Positions 8,809 to 16,861 of a stretch of 64,000 nt of DNA are shown in pieces (position 1 is the first letter of the stretch; each line of letters opens with the position of its first letter). The position numbers and the translations under genes were made by a program. Source of the DNA: Pseudaeromonas sp963677375 (GTDB lineage: Bacteria; Pseudomonadota; Gammaproteobacteria; Enterobacterales; Aeromonadaceae); the NCBI GenBank assembly GCA_963677375.2, contig CAXXIF010000010.1, positions 62,001 to 126,000 of the forward strand, read 5' to 3'. Under the pieces are notes generated by a model. That model was not told the DNA's origin, did not search any database, and was given only the letters and a program-made list of their open reading frames with translations.

Positions 8809-10050
8809 TCAATTCGCCTGCGGTGTCTCCCCCCAGGGGGCGACTTTGAACAGCAGCAGCATCCCCGGGATCGCCAGCGCGGCGCAGATCCAGAAAAAAC
8901 CACTCCAGCCATACTGGGCCACCAGGTAGCCGGTACTGGCGTTGAAGAAGGTACGCGGCACCGCCGCCAATGAGGTAAACAGGGCAAACTGGGTCGCGGT
9001 ATACCGAGGGTCCGTCGTCCGGGCGATAAAGGCGATAAAAGCCGCTGTCCCTAACCCCACACCCAAGGCTTCAAAACCGATCACCAGCCCCAGAGCCAGC
9101 AGGCTCGGCCCAGTTCCCGTCAACCAGACAAAACCGAGGATCGAGAGCAACTGCACCACGCCGAACAACCACAAGGCCCGGTTGATACCCAGAGAGATCA
9201 TCCACAAACCACCGAGCAAACCGCCGATGACGCTGGCCCACAGCCCGACATTCTTGGCAATGATGCCAATCTCGGTCTTGGAGAAGCCCATCTCCATGTA
9301 GAAGGGCGTCGCCAGCGCCGTGGCCATGCTATCCCCCAGCTTGTAGAAGAAGATAAAACTCAAGATCAGCAGGGCACTGCGCCAGCCTTGACGGGTCACG
9401 AATTCATGAAACGGCTCCACCACTGCCTCGCGCAACGTCCTGGGCACTCGCGCCAGTTGGGGCTCCCGCACCCACAGCGTCAGCATCAATCCCGGCAGCA
9501 TAAACAGGGCGGTGATCAAGAATACCTGGGACCAGGGCAGATGGTCCGCCAGGATCAGCGACAACGAACCGGGCACCAGACCGGCAATCCGGTAGGCATT
9601 CACATGCACCGAATTCCCCAACCCCAGCAGCTCATCATCGAGGATCTCGCGACGAAACGCATCCAGCACTATGTCCTGACTGGCACTGAAGAAGGCCACA
9701 CCGAGTGCCAGATAGGCGATGCTCCAGGTGTCAACCTGAGGGCTAAACAGGCCGAATCCGGCTATCGCCGCCAACAAGAAGAGCTGGGTCAGCAACATCC
9801 AGCCTCGGCGCCGCCCCAGCCCCAGAATGGGAAAGCGATCAATCAACGGCGACCAGATAAATTTCCAGGTAAAGGGAAACTGGATCAGGGCAAAGAACCC
9901 TATGGTCTTGATATCCACCCCTTCGGTCTTTAGCCAGGCGGGGATCAGATTAATCAGCAGATACAGCGGCAGGCCCGAACTGAAACCGGTGAAGATGCAA
10001 ATCAATATCCGGCGGGAGAAGAGCAGTTCAGCCCAGGATTTATCACTCAT
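8809..10050 (-). CDS. ampG: AmpG family muropeptide permease (MFS)
   Basis: AmpG imports anhydromuropeptides released from the cell wall, feeding peptidoglycan recycling and beta-lactamase induction. The 413-residue product has about 12 hydrophobic segments and the family N-terminus: a FTGFSSGLPLYLL block followed by IKTIGFFALIQFPFTWKF(I/L)WSPL(I)DR and GRRRGW. The start chosen is ATG 10050 (MSDKSW); the reading frame also contains a TTG four codons upstream. No strong ribosome site is visible. Location next to yajG and bolA matches enteric gene order. Confidence 0.9.
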   Translation of the reverse strand: MSDKSWAELLFSRRILICIFTGFSSGLPLYLLINLIPAWLKTEGVDIKTIGFFALIQFPFTWKFIWSPLIDRFPILGLGRRRGWMLLTQLFLLAAIAGFGLFSPQVDTWSIAYLALGVAFFSASQDIVLDAFRREILDDELLGLGNSVHVNAYRIAGLVPGSLSLILADHLPWSQVFLITALFMLPGLMLTLWVREPQLARVPRTLREAVVEPFHEFVTRQGWRSALLILSFIFFYKLGDSMATALATPFYMEMGFSKTEIGIIAKNVGLWASVIGGLLGGLWMISLGINRALWLFGVVQLLSILGFVWLTGTGPSLLALGLVIGFEALGVGLGTAAFIAFIARTTDPRYTATQFALFTSLAAVPRTFFNASTGYLVAQYGWSGFFWICAALAIPGMLLLFKVAPWGETPQAN

Positions 10051-10062
10051 GATGGAATTCAA

Positions 10063-10434
10063 ATGACGATGAAGTGGCGCCTACCTTACCGCAGCCCACT
10101 CCCCCATGCCAACCCGGGGCCCGAGGCGGGCGACCACCTGGATTAAAAATATCGGCCATGAGGCTCAAACGAAAAGATTACATTCCTGCTTCACGGCAAC
10201 TGACGGTCGATGCGCGGAGTGAAGTGTGCAGGAAAACGTTTATTTAATAGACAATTTTACTCTTCCCTCTCGCCGTGCTGAAAAAAAATGCAAAAATCCC
10301 CCGGTTCGCCAAGGAATTTCATGGCGGATCGCTTCTCATGAGAGGTGGCGCACAATAAAATGCCGCCGCGCTTACGGTTTTAAAAAATGAGCGCTACGGA
10401 ATCCAACAAGAACGTTACGAGACGAGACATAAAA
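10063..10434. other. Intergenic region upstream of the Tsx-like channel
   Basis: This roughly 370-base region separates divergent ampG and the Tsx-like gene. It holds no convincing reading frame. It is A+T-rich just before the channel gene, as expected for a promoter. I looked for CRP and CytR sites, which control tsx in E. coli, and found none with two good half-sites. Confidence 0.5.
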
Positions 10435-11265
10435 ATGGCCAAATTCAACGCTACCCTGCTGGCCGTCACCATGGCTGCTGCCATGGCGACTCCGGTTTTT
10501 GCCGCTGATTACAGCAACGGCGACACCCATAAAAATGATTACAAGTGGATGCAGTTCAACCTGATGCGCAGTCAAGGCGCCAAGATCCCGTTCGGTGCCC
10601 AGGATGATACCTATGCCGAAATGGAATTCGGTGGCCGCTCCGGCATCTTCGATCTGTATGGTTACGTCGATTTCTTCGATCTGTTCCAGAGCAACAGTGA
10701 CGACCGCCACGGCGGCGACAACATGTTCGCCAAGATTGCGCCCCGTATGTCGCTGGATGGGTTGTTCGGCAAGGATCTCTCCTTCGGCCCGGTCAAGGAA
10801 CTCTACATCGCCAACGTCAACAACATCGGTGACAAGGCTCTGTATGAACACTACATCGGTATCGGCTCCGACGTCGAGATGCCCTGGTTCGGCAAGATGG
10901 GTCTGAACGCCTATGCCCGTTATGTGCGTGAGAACTACGGTGCCGCCAACGAAAACCAGTGGGATGGCTATATGCTCTCCACCAACTGGTTCAAGCCGTT
11001 CGTCAATTTCAGCAATGGTTCCTTCATTGCCTATCAGGGTTACCTGGACTACAAGTTTGGTGCCACGGATGTCAGCGATGATGGCCTGCACAGCTCCACG
11101 TCCACTGAATGGTTCAACGGTATCTACTGGCACTCTGACCGTTACGCGGTTGGTTATGGCCTGAAGTACTTCAACAATATGGCGCTGGTCAAAGATGGCA
11201 GCCCGATTGGCAACCAGGACACCACAGGTTTCGGTCACTACTTCGACGTAACCTACAAGTTCTAA
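10435..11265 (+). CDS. Tsx-like nucleoside-specific outer membrane channel
   Basis: The 276-residue product starts with a clear signal peptide (cleavage after PVFA). The mature part has the Channel_Tsx family pattern: NDYKWMQFNLM near the start, MEFGGRSGIFDLYGYVDFFD, NMFAKIAPRMSLDGL and a terminal beta-strand ending in FDVTYKF with C-terminal Phe. E. coli Tsx takes up nucleosides through the outer membrane. The start at 10435 is chosen because the signal peptide begins there; the frame extends 16 codons upstream without a ribosome site. A terminator follows the gene directly. Confidence 0.88.
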   Translation: MAKFNATLLAVTMAAAMATPVFAADYSNGDTHKNDYKWMQFNLMRSQGAKIPFGAQDDTYAEMEFGGRSGIFDLYGYVDFFDLFQSNSDDRHGGDNMFAKIAPRMSLDGLFGKDLSFGPVKELYIANVNNIGDKALYEHYIGIGSDVEMPWFGKMGLNAYARYVRENYGAANENQWDGYMLSTNWFKPFVNFSNGSFIAYQGYLDYKFGATDVSDDGLHSSTSTEWFNGIYWHSDRYAVGYGLKYFNNMALVKDGSPIGNQDTTGFGHYFDVTYKF

Positions 11266-11282
11266 GTGCCGTTCGCGGCCAC

Positions 11283-11313
11283 AAAAAACCGGAGCTCAGG
11301 CTCCGGTTTTTTT
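11283..11313. terminator. Bidirectional Rho-independent terminator
   Basis: ACCGGAGC / GCTCCGGT with a 4-base loop, flanked by A and T runs, lies between the convergent Tsx-like gene and yajQ. Confidence 0.92.
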
Positions 11314-11331
11314 ATGGCCAGCGATGGCCCA

Positions 11332-11814
11332 TCAGTCGCGGAAGTTGGTGAACTGGAAGGGTTGTCCCAGATCGGCACCACGCACCAGCGCCATCACCTC
11401 TTGCAGATCATCGCGCTTCTTGCCCGTGACGCGCACTTCGTCGCCCTGAATGGCAACTTGCACCTTGATCTTGGAATCCTTGATCAGCTTGACCAGTTTC
11501 TTGGCCATCTCGCTTTCAATCCCTTCTTTGATGGTCACGTCCAGGAAATAACGACGTCCCGAATGCTCAGGTTCACCGACATCCAGGCAGGTGCTGTCGA
11601 TGTTGCGTTTGAGCATCTTGTCACGCAGGATATCGACCATCTGCTTGAGCTGGAAATCAGCATCCGCCGCCAGCTTGATGGCCTCTTTATTCAATTCGAA
11701 TGAGGCTTCCACACCCCGAAAATCGAAACGGGTCTGCAGTTCGCGATTGGCATTCTCCACCGCATTCTGCACCTCGTTCATGGCTACTTCAGAGACGATG
11801 TCAAAAGAGGGCAT
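11332..11814 (-). CDS. yajQ: YajQ family nucleotide-binding protein
   Basis: The 160-residue product matches YajQ from end to end: MPSFDIVSEV at the start, TRFDFRGVEASFEL, LKRNIDSTCLDVG and IKVQVAIQGDEVRVTGKKRD. YajQ-type proteins bind nucleotides; in Xanthomonas and Pseudomonas a member binds cyclic di-GMP. AGGAA precedes the ATG. In E. coli yajQ lies beside panE, yajL and thiI, and the same group follows here in rearranged orientation. Confidence 0.95.
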   Translation of the reverse strand: MPSFDIVSEVAMNEVQNAVENANRELQTRFDFRGVEASFELNKEAIKLAADADFQLKQMVDILRDKMLKRNIDSTCLDVGEPEHSGRRYFLDVTIKEGIESEMAKKLVKLIKDSKIKVQVAIQGDEVRVTGKKRDDLQEVMALVRGADLGQPFQFTNFRD

Positions 11815-11922
11815 GATAGGTTCCTGTGTTCATATAAAGGCCCGTAATCTATCAGAAAAGAGCCCAATACTGAATGGATCTCGCTGCTAGAATCCGCCGA
11901 ATATTCCGATATGGAGCCCCTT

Positions 11923-12261
11923 ATGGCACCTCGATTCTACCGACCATTGCTTCCTATTGTCTGTGTGCTGATCCTCTGGCGTGCACTCGGCCCCTATAGC
12001 ATTCCAGAATTTATGCCTAATATGGACAAGTGGGTGCATGCTGTGGTGTTCTGCGGGCTGTTAGCCCTGCTCGATAGAGCCTTTGTTGGCAAGTTGCGCT
12101 ATCACATCATGGTGGTGCTAACCTTTGGTCTACTGATAGAGCTATTACAAATGGGCACACAACGCACAGCCAGCCTGTTTGACTGGCTCGCTGACCTAGC
12201 CGGGGTGCTGAGTTACCTGCTCCTGCTTTACGGATATCGACACTGGGAGAAACGACGATGA
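11923..12261 (+). CDS. VanZ-like membrane protein
   Basis: This 112-residue protein has four hydrophobic segments and the VanZ-like pattern: MDKWVHAVVFCGLLAL, IELLQMGTQRTASLFDWLAD and AGVLSYLLL. Its biochemical role is unknown; VanZ itself gives low-level teicoplanin resistance, but most bacterial members have no assigned job. The ATG at 11923 is chosen because GGAG lies six bases upstream; the ATG at 11911 lacks one. The stop overlaps the panE start (ATGA), so panE translation is probably coupled to it. Confidence 0.8.
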   Translation: MAPRFYRPLLPIVCVLILWRALGPYSIPEFMPNMDKWVHAVVFCGLLALLDRAFVGKLRYHIMVVLTFGLLIELLQMGTQRTASLFDWLADLAGVLSYLLLLYGYRHWEKRR

Positions 12262-13208
12262 AGCACTGGACTCTGCTCGGTTGCGGGGCCTTGGGAGGCG
12301 TTCTGGCCGGGCTGCTGGCACAAGCCGGACATCAGGTCAGCCTGCTGCGCACCTACCCTATTGGGCAGGTCCCCAAGGAAGTGAAGCTCCCCTTGTTGTT
12401 GAGCTGGTGGGACTTGCAGGGCCAGCAACACCAGTTCATTCCCGATTTTCTGCAAACCCAGGACGCCGCCAACATTAGCCTGCTGCTGGTGACCACCAAG
12501 GCTTATCAGGTGCAAGGCGCCATGGAGCCGCTGATCGGCCAACTGCCAGTCACCACCCCCATACTGCTATTGCATAACGGCATGGGCACCGAAGAGTGGG
12601 TTCGGCGGGCCTTTCCCGATAATCCATTGCTAGTTGGTGTTTCCAGCAACGGTGCCCTGCGGTTGAGCCCGGAAGAGTTCCGCCACACTGGCCGTGGAGA
12701 AACCTGGATTGGCCCCGGCAATGCGGCTGGAAATGACTGGCGGGAGATCGTCGAGGTGTTGGCCCAAGCTCTGCCCCACGCGGGCTGGAGCGAGGAAATC
12801 CGGATGAAACAATGGGAGAAGCTGGTGATCAACGCCATCATCAACCCCCTCACCGCCCTGAGCGGCGCAAAAAACGGCTCCCTGCTGACCCGGAGCGACG
12901 AGGTCGAAGCCCTGTGTCATGAGCTGATGCCCTTGCTGCATCGGGAGGGATTCAGTCTGTCAGAAGAGGCGTGGGTGGCCCGCGTCATGGCGGTGGCGAG
13001 CGCCACCGCCGAGAACTACTCCTCCATGCAACAGGATCTGGCTGCCGGACGCCCCACCGAAATCGACTATATCACCGGCTATATTCTGCGTCTGGCACAG
13101 CCAATGGAGCTGGTCATGCCCCGACATCAGCAGTTATACGATGCCATCAAGGCTCGGGAAGTCCCCGAGGCGCTGGCAACGCTGAATTCATCATCCTTGG
13201 ATTTGTAG
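12258..13208 (+). CDS. panE: 2-dehydropantoate 2-reductase
   Basis: PanE reduces ketopantoate to pantoate with NADPH in pantothenate and coenzyme A synthesis. The 316 residues open with the Rossmann motif LGCGALGGVLAGLL. Further on are LLHNGMGTEE and the catalytic region MKQWEKLVINAIINPLTAL, which contains the essential lysine. It overlaps the VanZ-like gene by four bases and is followed by yajL after 22 bases, so the three form one operon. This matches the enteric yajL-panE-yajQ grouping. Confidence 0.94.
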   Translation: MKHWTLLGCGALGGVLAGLLAQAGHQVSLLRTYPIGQVPKEVKLPLLLSWWDLQGQQHQFIPDFLQTQDAANISLLLVTTKAYQVQGAMEPLIGQLPVTTPILLLHNGMGTEEWVRRAFPDNPLLVGVSSNGALRLSPEEFRHTGRGETWIGPGNAAGNDWREIVEVLAQALPHAGWSEEIRMKQWEKLVINAIINPLTALSGAKNGSLLTRSDEVEALCHELMPLLHREGFSLSEEAWVARVMAVASATAENYSSMQQDLAAGRPTEIDYITGYILRLAQPMELVMPRHQQLYDAIKAREVPEALATLNSSSLDL

Positions 13209-13230
13209 CCCATTCGGCTAAGGAGTTTTC

Positions 13231-13797
13231 ATGTCCCACCATGCTCTGGTCGTCATAGCCCCCGGCTGTGAAGAGATTGAAGCCGTCGCCAGTATCGATA
13301 CCCTGGTCCGCGGTGGTATCCAGGTCACAGTCGCCTCGGTCTGCCCCCAGGGTCGGCTGCAGATCACCGCCTCACGGGGCGTCAAACTGGTCGCCGATGT
13401 ACTGCTGGAGTCGGTCGCTGACCAATCATTTGATCTGATCCTGCTGCCCGGCGGTCTGCCTGGCGCCGAATACCTGCGCGATACCCCACTCCTCATCACC
13501 ATGCTCAAGAAGCAAAAGGCCCGCGGCGGTTGGCGAGCCGCCATCTGCGCCACGCCAGCCGTGGTTTTGGCCCATCATGATTTGATTGGCAATGCCAAAG
13601 TGACCGGCTATCCCGGCACCGAATCCCAACTTCCGGCTAGCGGATTTGTGGCCGATGCCGTGGTGGTGGATGCAGGCGAACGGCTGATTACCAGTCAAGG
13701 CCCGGGCACCAGCATGGCCTTCGCCCTGGCGGCGGTACGGGTCCTCGAAGGCGATACCATCGCCGATAAGGTGGCCGCCGGTATGTTGCTGAAGTAA
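13231..13797 (+). CDS. yajL: DJ-1/PfpI superfamily protein YajL
   Basis: YajL is a DJ-1 relative acting as a chaperone or deglycase on damaged proteins and nucleotides. The 188-residue product has the nucleophile elbow with Cys106 in AAICATPAVV, the acidic partner in PGCEEIEA near residue 15, and LLPGGLPGAE. It lies 22 bases after panE and ends at a strong terminator, so it is the last gene of the VanZ-panE-yajL operon. In E. coli it sits between thiI and panE, as here. Confidence 0.94.
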   Translation: MSHHALVVIAPGCEEIEAVASIDTLVRGGIQVTVASVCPQGRLQITASRGVKLVADVLLESVADQSFDLILLPGGLPGAEYLRDTPLLITMLKKQKARGGWRAAICATPAVVLAHHDLIGNAKVTGYPGTESQLPASGFVADAVVVDAGERLITSQGPGTSMAFALAAVRVLEGDTIADKVAAGMLLK

Positions 13798-13852
13798 CCA
13801 GGTACTGACAGAGTCATATCGCCTATGTCTCTGTTTTGGCTCTTGATGGCAT

Positions 13853-13882
13853 AAAAAATGGAGCTCAAAGAGCTCCATTTTT
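13853..13882. terminator. Bidirectional Rho-independent terminator
   Basis: AAAAATGGAGCTC / GAGCTCCATTTTT with a 3-base loop lies between the convergent yajL and thiI genes. Confidence 0.92.
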
Positions 13883-13931
13883 GTCCGTATGCGGTTCCTG
13901 GACGAGGTGACATAGGAATGCCCCCTGGCCA

Positions 13932-15389
13932 TCACGCCTGACGGTAGACCTTGACGTTGGTGAAGCCCTGCTCCTTGAGATAGAGCGCCTGCAACTTGCT
14001 CATCACCCCCTTCTCGCAATAGAGCAGGTAGGTCTTGCTCTGATCCAGATCGCCAAACTGGGTTGCCAGCTTGTAGAAGGGGATATGCAGCAACTCATGG
14101 TCCGGTACGCTGAACGGACGCTCCTCGTGCTCATCCGGAGAACGGATATCCAGAATCACCTCATCGGCCGCCAACTCCTGCACCGTCTCGACTTCTTGCA
14201 CCTGAGCCTGAGTTTCGTCAGCAATGGCACGGATATCCATCCAGCGGGTCTGGGCGATCACCTGATCCAGGATACCAAAATCAAACTTGGCCTCTTCGAC
14301 CAGCACCTTGTCGAAGCGCGCCTTCACCGTCGGCTTGTTGGAGATGACGCCACAATATTCCGGCATGGTTTCGGCAAATTCCAGGGTGCCAATCCGGCGG
14401 GCTTCATCGATGATGTCCTGCTTGTCGCTAACGATCAGCGGGCGCAGGATCAGCGTCTCTGTGACCCGATCAATGACCGAGAGGTTGGTCAGGGTCTGGC
14501 TGGAGACCTGCCCCAGACTCTCGCCGGTCACCAGCGCCTCTATGCCTAAATCTTCGGCCAGACGGGAGGCGACACGAACCATCATCCGCTTGAGGATCAC
14601 CCCCATCAGGCTGTTGTCGACCTTCTCCAGGATCTCGGCCACAATCGGCTCGAAGGGTACCGCCAGGAACTTCACCTTGTGCGAGGCGCTGTATTTGTTC
14701 CACAGGTAGTAGGAAACCTGCTTCACCCCGACCTCATGCGCCGCGCCACCCAGATTGAAGAAGCAGTAGTGCACCCGGCAGCCACGCTTGATGAACTGAT
14801 AGGAAGCCACGCCGGAGTCGAAGCCGCCAGAGATCAGACTCAGTACATCCTCCTGAGTCGACAGGGGATAACCGCCAAGGCCCGGATGGATTTCGGTGAT
14901 CAGGTAGAGTTTGTCATCCTCGATCTCCAAATTGATCTGCAGATCCGGATTTTTCAGCCGCACACCGCCGGTGGCATGATTCTGGTTGAGGCCGCCGCCC
15001 ACATAGCGCTCCACCTCGATGGAGGTAAATTCGTGCTTGCCATGGCGCTTGACCCGGACACAGAAGGTCTTTCCTGCCAACTCGTCACCATACAGAGCCG
15101 CGGTACGCAGATAGATGTCATGCAGATCGGTGAAGCGGAACTCTTGAACCTCGAGGAAGCACTGGATCCCCGGAGTACAGCGCAGGATCTCGACCAACTG
15201 GTCACGGATCCCCGGCGCTTCGTTATCGCAACTGACCACCAGCTTGTCCCAATCCATGCGGACGCGCACCGAGGGTTCGACACGCCGCAACACATTGCGG
15301 ACATTCCCCTGCAACACCTTGGTCATGCGCTGACGCACGGATTTGCTCTTGATGGTGATTTCGGGGAACAGCTTGATGATAAATTTCAT
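13932..15389 (-). CDS. thiI: tRNA uridine 4-sulfurtransferase ThiI
   Basis: ThiI makes 4-thiouridine at position 8 of tRNA and delivers sulfur for thiazole synthesis. The 485-residue product has a THUMP-containing N-terminal half, the PP-loop SGGFDS at residues 187-192, Cys346 in EYCGVIS, and a C-terminal rhodanese domain with the persulfide cysteine at 458 (YLLYCEKGVMSKL). These match the two catalytic cysteines of E. coli ThiI. The start at 15389 (MKFIIKLFP) aligns with the family; the open frame runs 46 codons further upstream without family similarity. It is divergent from xseB. Confidence 0.96.
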   Translation of the reverse strand: MKFIIKLFPEITIKSKSVRQRMTKVLQGNVRNVLRRVEPSVRVRMDWDKLVVSCDNEAPGIRDQLVEILRCTPGIQCFLEVQEFRFTDLHDIYLRTAALYGDELAGKTFCVRVKRHGKHEFTSIEVERYVGGGLNQNHATGGVRLKNPDLQINLEIEDDKLYLITEIHPGLGGYPLSTQEDVLSLISGGFDSGVASYQFIKRGCRVHYCFFNLGGAAHEVGVKQVSYYLWNKYSASHKVKFLAVPFEPIVAEILEKVDNSLMGVILKRMMVRVASRLAEDLGIEALVTGESLGQVSSQTLTNLSVIDRVTETLILRPLIVSDKQDIIDEARRIGTLEFAETMPEYCGVISNKPTVKARFDKVLVEEAKFDFGILDQVIAQTRWMDIRAIADETQAQVQEVETVQELAADEVILDIRSPDEHEERPFSVPDHELLHIPFYKLATQFGDLDQSKTYLLYCEKGVMSKLQALYLKEQGFTNVKVYRQA

Positions 15390-15702
15390 GGACCACGCTC
15401 TTGTTAACCACAACGAGTCGAAGCAACTCCGACAACAAGGCCGACTCACCCGGCGGGCAAAGTGACCAAAACTGACCCACGACGGAACAGGATCGCAGGC
15501 GGCAAGCCTGAAATCGGCTCTAGCCATCCATCATGGGGGCGGAATTATAACCAAGCTTGGGCGAACACCCAAAACTTCCGTGCTCATTCTCACAAAAAAG
15601 CGCCTCCGACCTCCCGAGTCAGCACCATATGCTGGCTCCCCCTGACCCGCTATCGATGGTAAGATGGCGCCGTTTTGTCACACCAAGTCCGAGGATACCG
15701 TC
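15390..15702. other. Divergent promoter region between thiI and xseB
   Basis: About 310 bases without a supported gene. It must contain the promoters of thiI (minus) and of the xseB-ispA-dxs operon (plus). I could not pick a convincing -35/-10 pair by eye. Confidence 0.5.
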
Positions 15703-15948
15703 ATGGCCGGCAAGCGAATCGACACCCTGAGTTTTGATGCCACGCTGGATGAGCTCGAAGGGATAGTTCACCAGATGGAACAGGGTGAACTGCCACTGGA
15801 AGAGGCGCTCAAGCAGTTTGAGCGTGGCGTGCAACTGGTACGGGCCGGTCAACTCAAGCTGACCCAGGCCGAACAGAAGGTACAGATCCTGCTGAGCGAG
15901 CAGAATCAGAGTGAGCTGGTTCCTTTTGAACCGCAGCAAGGAGAGTAA
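15703..15948 (+). CDS. xseB: Exodeoxyribonuclease VII small subunit
   Basis: XseB forms the single-strand exonuclease VII with XseA. The 81-residue product shows the typical helical-hairpin pattern: LSFDATLDELEGIVHQMEQG, then LPLEEALKQFERG and KLTQAEQKVQILL. The start at 15703 has GAGG upstream; the frame continues 13 codons further up without one. It is the first gene of a three-gene operon with ispA (3-base gap) and dxs, the classic gammaproteobacterial order. Confidence 0.96.
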   Translation: MAGKRIDTLSFDATLDELEGIVHQMEQGELPLEEALKQFERGVQLVRAGQLKLTQAEQKVQILLSEQNQSELVPFEPQQGE

Positions 15949-15951
15949 GTC

Positions 15952-16842
15952 GTGAGTCTGGAAGCCTTCTCCCACCAGTATCGGCAGCGCATTGATGCAC
16001 TGCTACAACGCCATATCGATGAATTGAGTGATATAGCCCCGACACTCAAGGCTGCCATGCGCCATGGCCTGTTACTGGGTGGCAAACGGGTTCGGCCATT
16101 TCTGGTGTATGCCACCGGCAATCTGCTGGGGGTTGCCGACGAACTGCTGGACGGTCCGGCGGCGGCCATCGAATGTATTCACGCCTACTCGCTGATCCAC
16201 GATGACCTACCCGCCATGGATGATGATGACCTGCGTCGCGGCCATCCGACTGTACACAAGGCCTTCGATGAAGCGACTGCTGTTCTGGCGGGGGATGCCC
16301 TGCAGACTCTAGCCTTCAGCATCCTGGCGGACCATCCCCTACCCGATGTGCTGGCCAAAAACCAGCTTCTGATGCTGAGCCAACTGGCTCGCGCCTCCGG
16401 TTATGCCGGCATGTGCGGCGGGCAGGCTCTGGACTTGGCCGCCGAGGGGCAACAGGTCGCTCTGGACGCTCTGGAGCAGATCCATCGCCACAAGACCGGG
16501 GCCCTCATCGAGTGTGCCGTGACGCTGGGTGCCCTGTGCCACCACCAGATCCAGGCCGACCAGCTCGCCTCCTTGCAGCAATATGCCGCCGCCATCGGGC
16601 TGGCCTTCCAGGTGCAAGACGACATTCTGGATATCACCAGCGACACCGCGACCCTGGGAAAACCTCAAGGCTCGGATCTGGCACTGGAGAAAAGTACCTA
16701 TCCGGCACTGCTGGGTCTTGAGGCGGCTCGTGAGCTGGCTCGCGACCTGCACCGTCAGGCATTAGCGGCCATAGCGCCCTTGCCTTACAATACCCATATT
16801 CTGCGCGCGTTTGCCGATTACATCGTCGAACGAGCCTACTGA
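15952..16842 (+). CDS. ispA: Farnesyl diphosphate synthase
   Basis: IspA condenses dimethylallyl and geranyl diphosphate with isopentenyl diphosphate to make farnesyl diphosphate for quinones and undecaprenyl carriers. The 296 residues include the first aspartate-rich motif DDLPAMD (84-90), the GGKRVRP substrate motif, and the second aspartate-rich motif DDILD followed by KPQGSDLALEKSTYP. It starts with GTG at 15952, with GGAG eight bases upstream. Gaps of 3 bases to xseB and 19 bases to dxs indicate one transcript supplying isoprenoid precursors. Confidence 0.96.
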   Translation: MSLEAFSHQYRQRIDALLQRHIDELSDIAPTLKAAMRHGLLLGGKRVRPFLVYATGNLLGVADELLDGPAAAIECIHAYSLIHDDLPAMDDDDLRRGHPTVHKAFDEATAVLAGDALQTLAFSILADHPLPDVLAKNQLLMLSQLARASGYAGMCGGQALDLAAEGQQVALDALEQIHRHKTGALIECAVTLGALCHHQIQADQLASLQQYAAAIGLAFQVQDDILDITSDTATLGKPQGSDLALEKSTYPALLGLEAARELARDLHRQALAAIAPLPYNTHILRAFADYIVERAY

Positions 16843-16861
16843 TCGCCTATAGAAGTATTTG

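Noticed and set aside
10200..10255. Possible CRP or CytR site upstream of the Tsx-like gene
   Set aside because: Only one half-site-like sequence (GTGTGCA) is present and no matching second half at the right distance.
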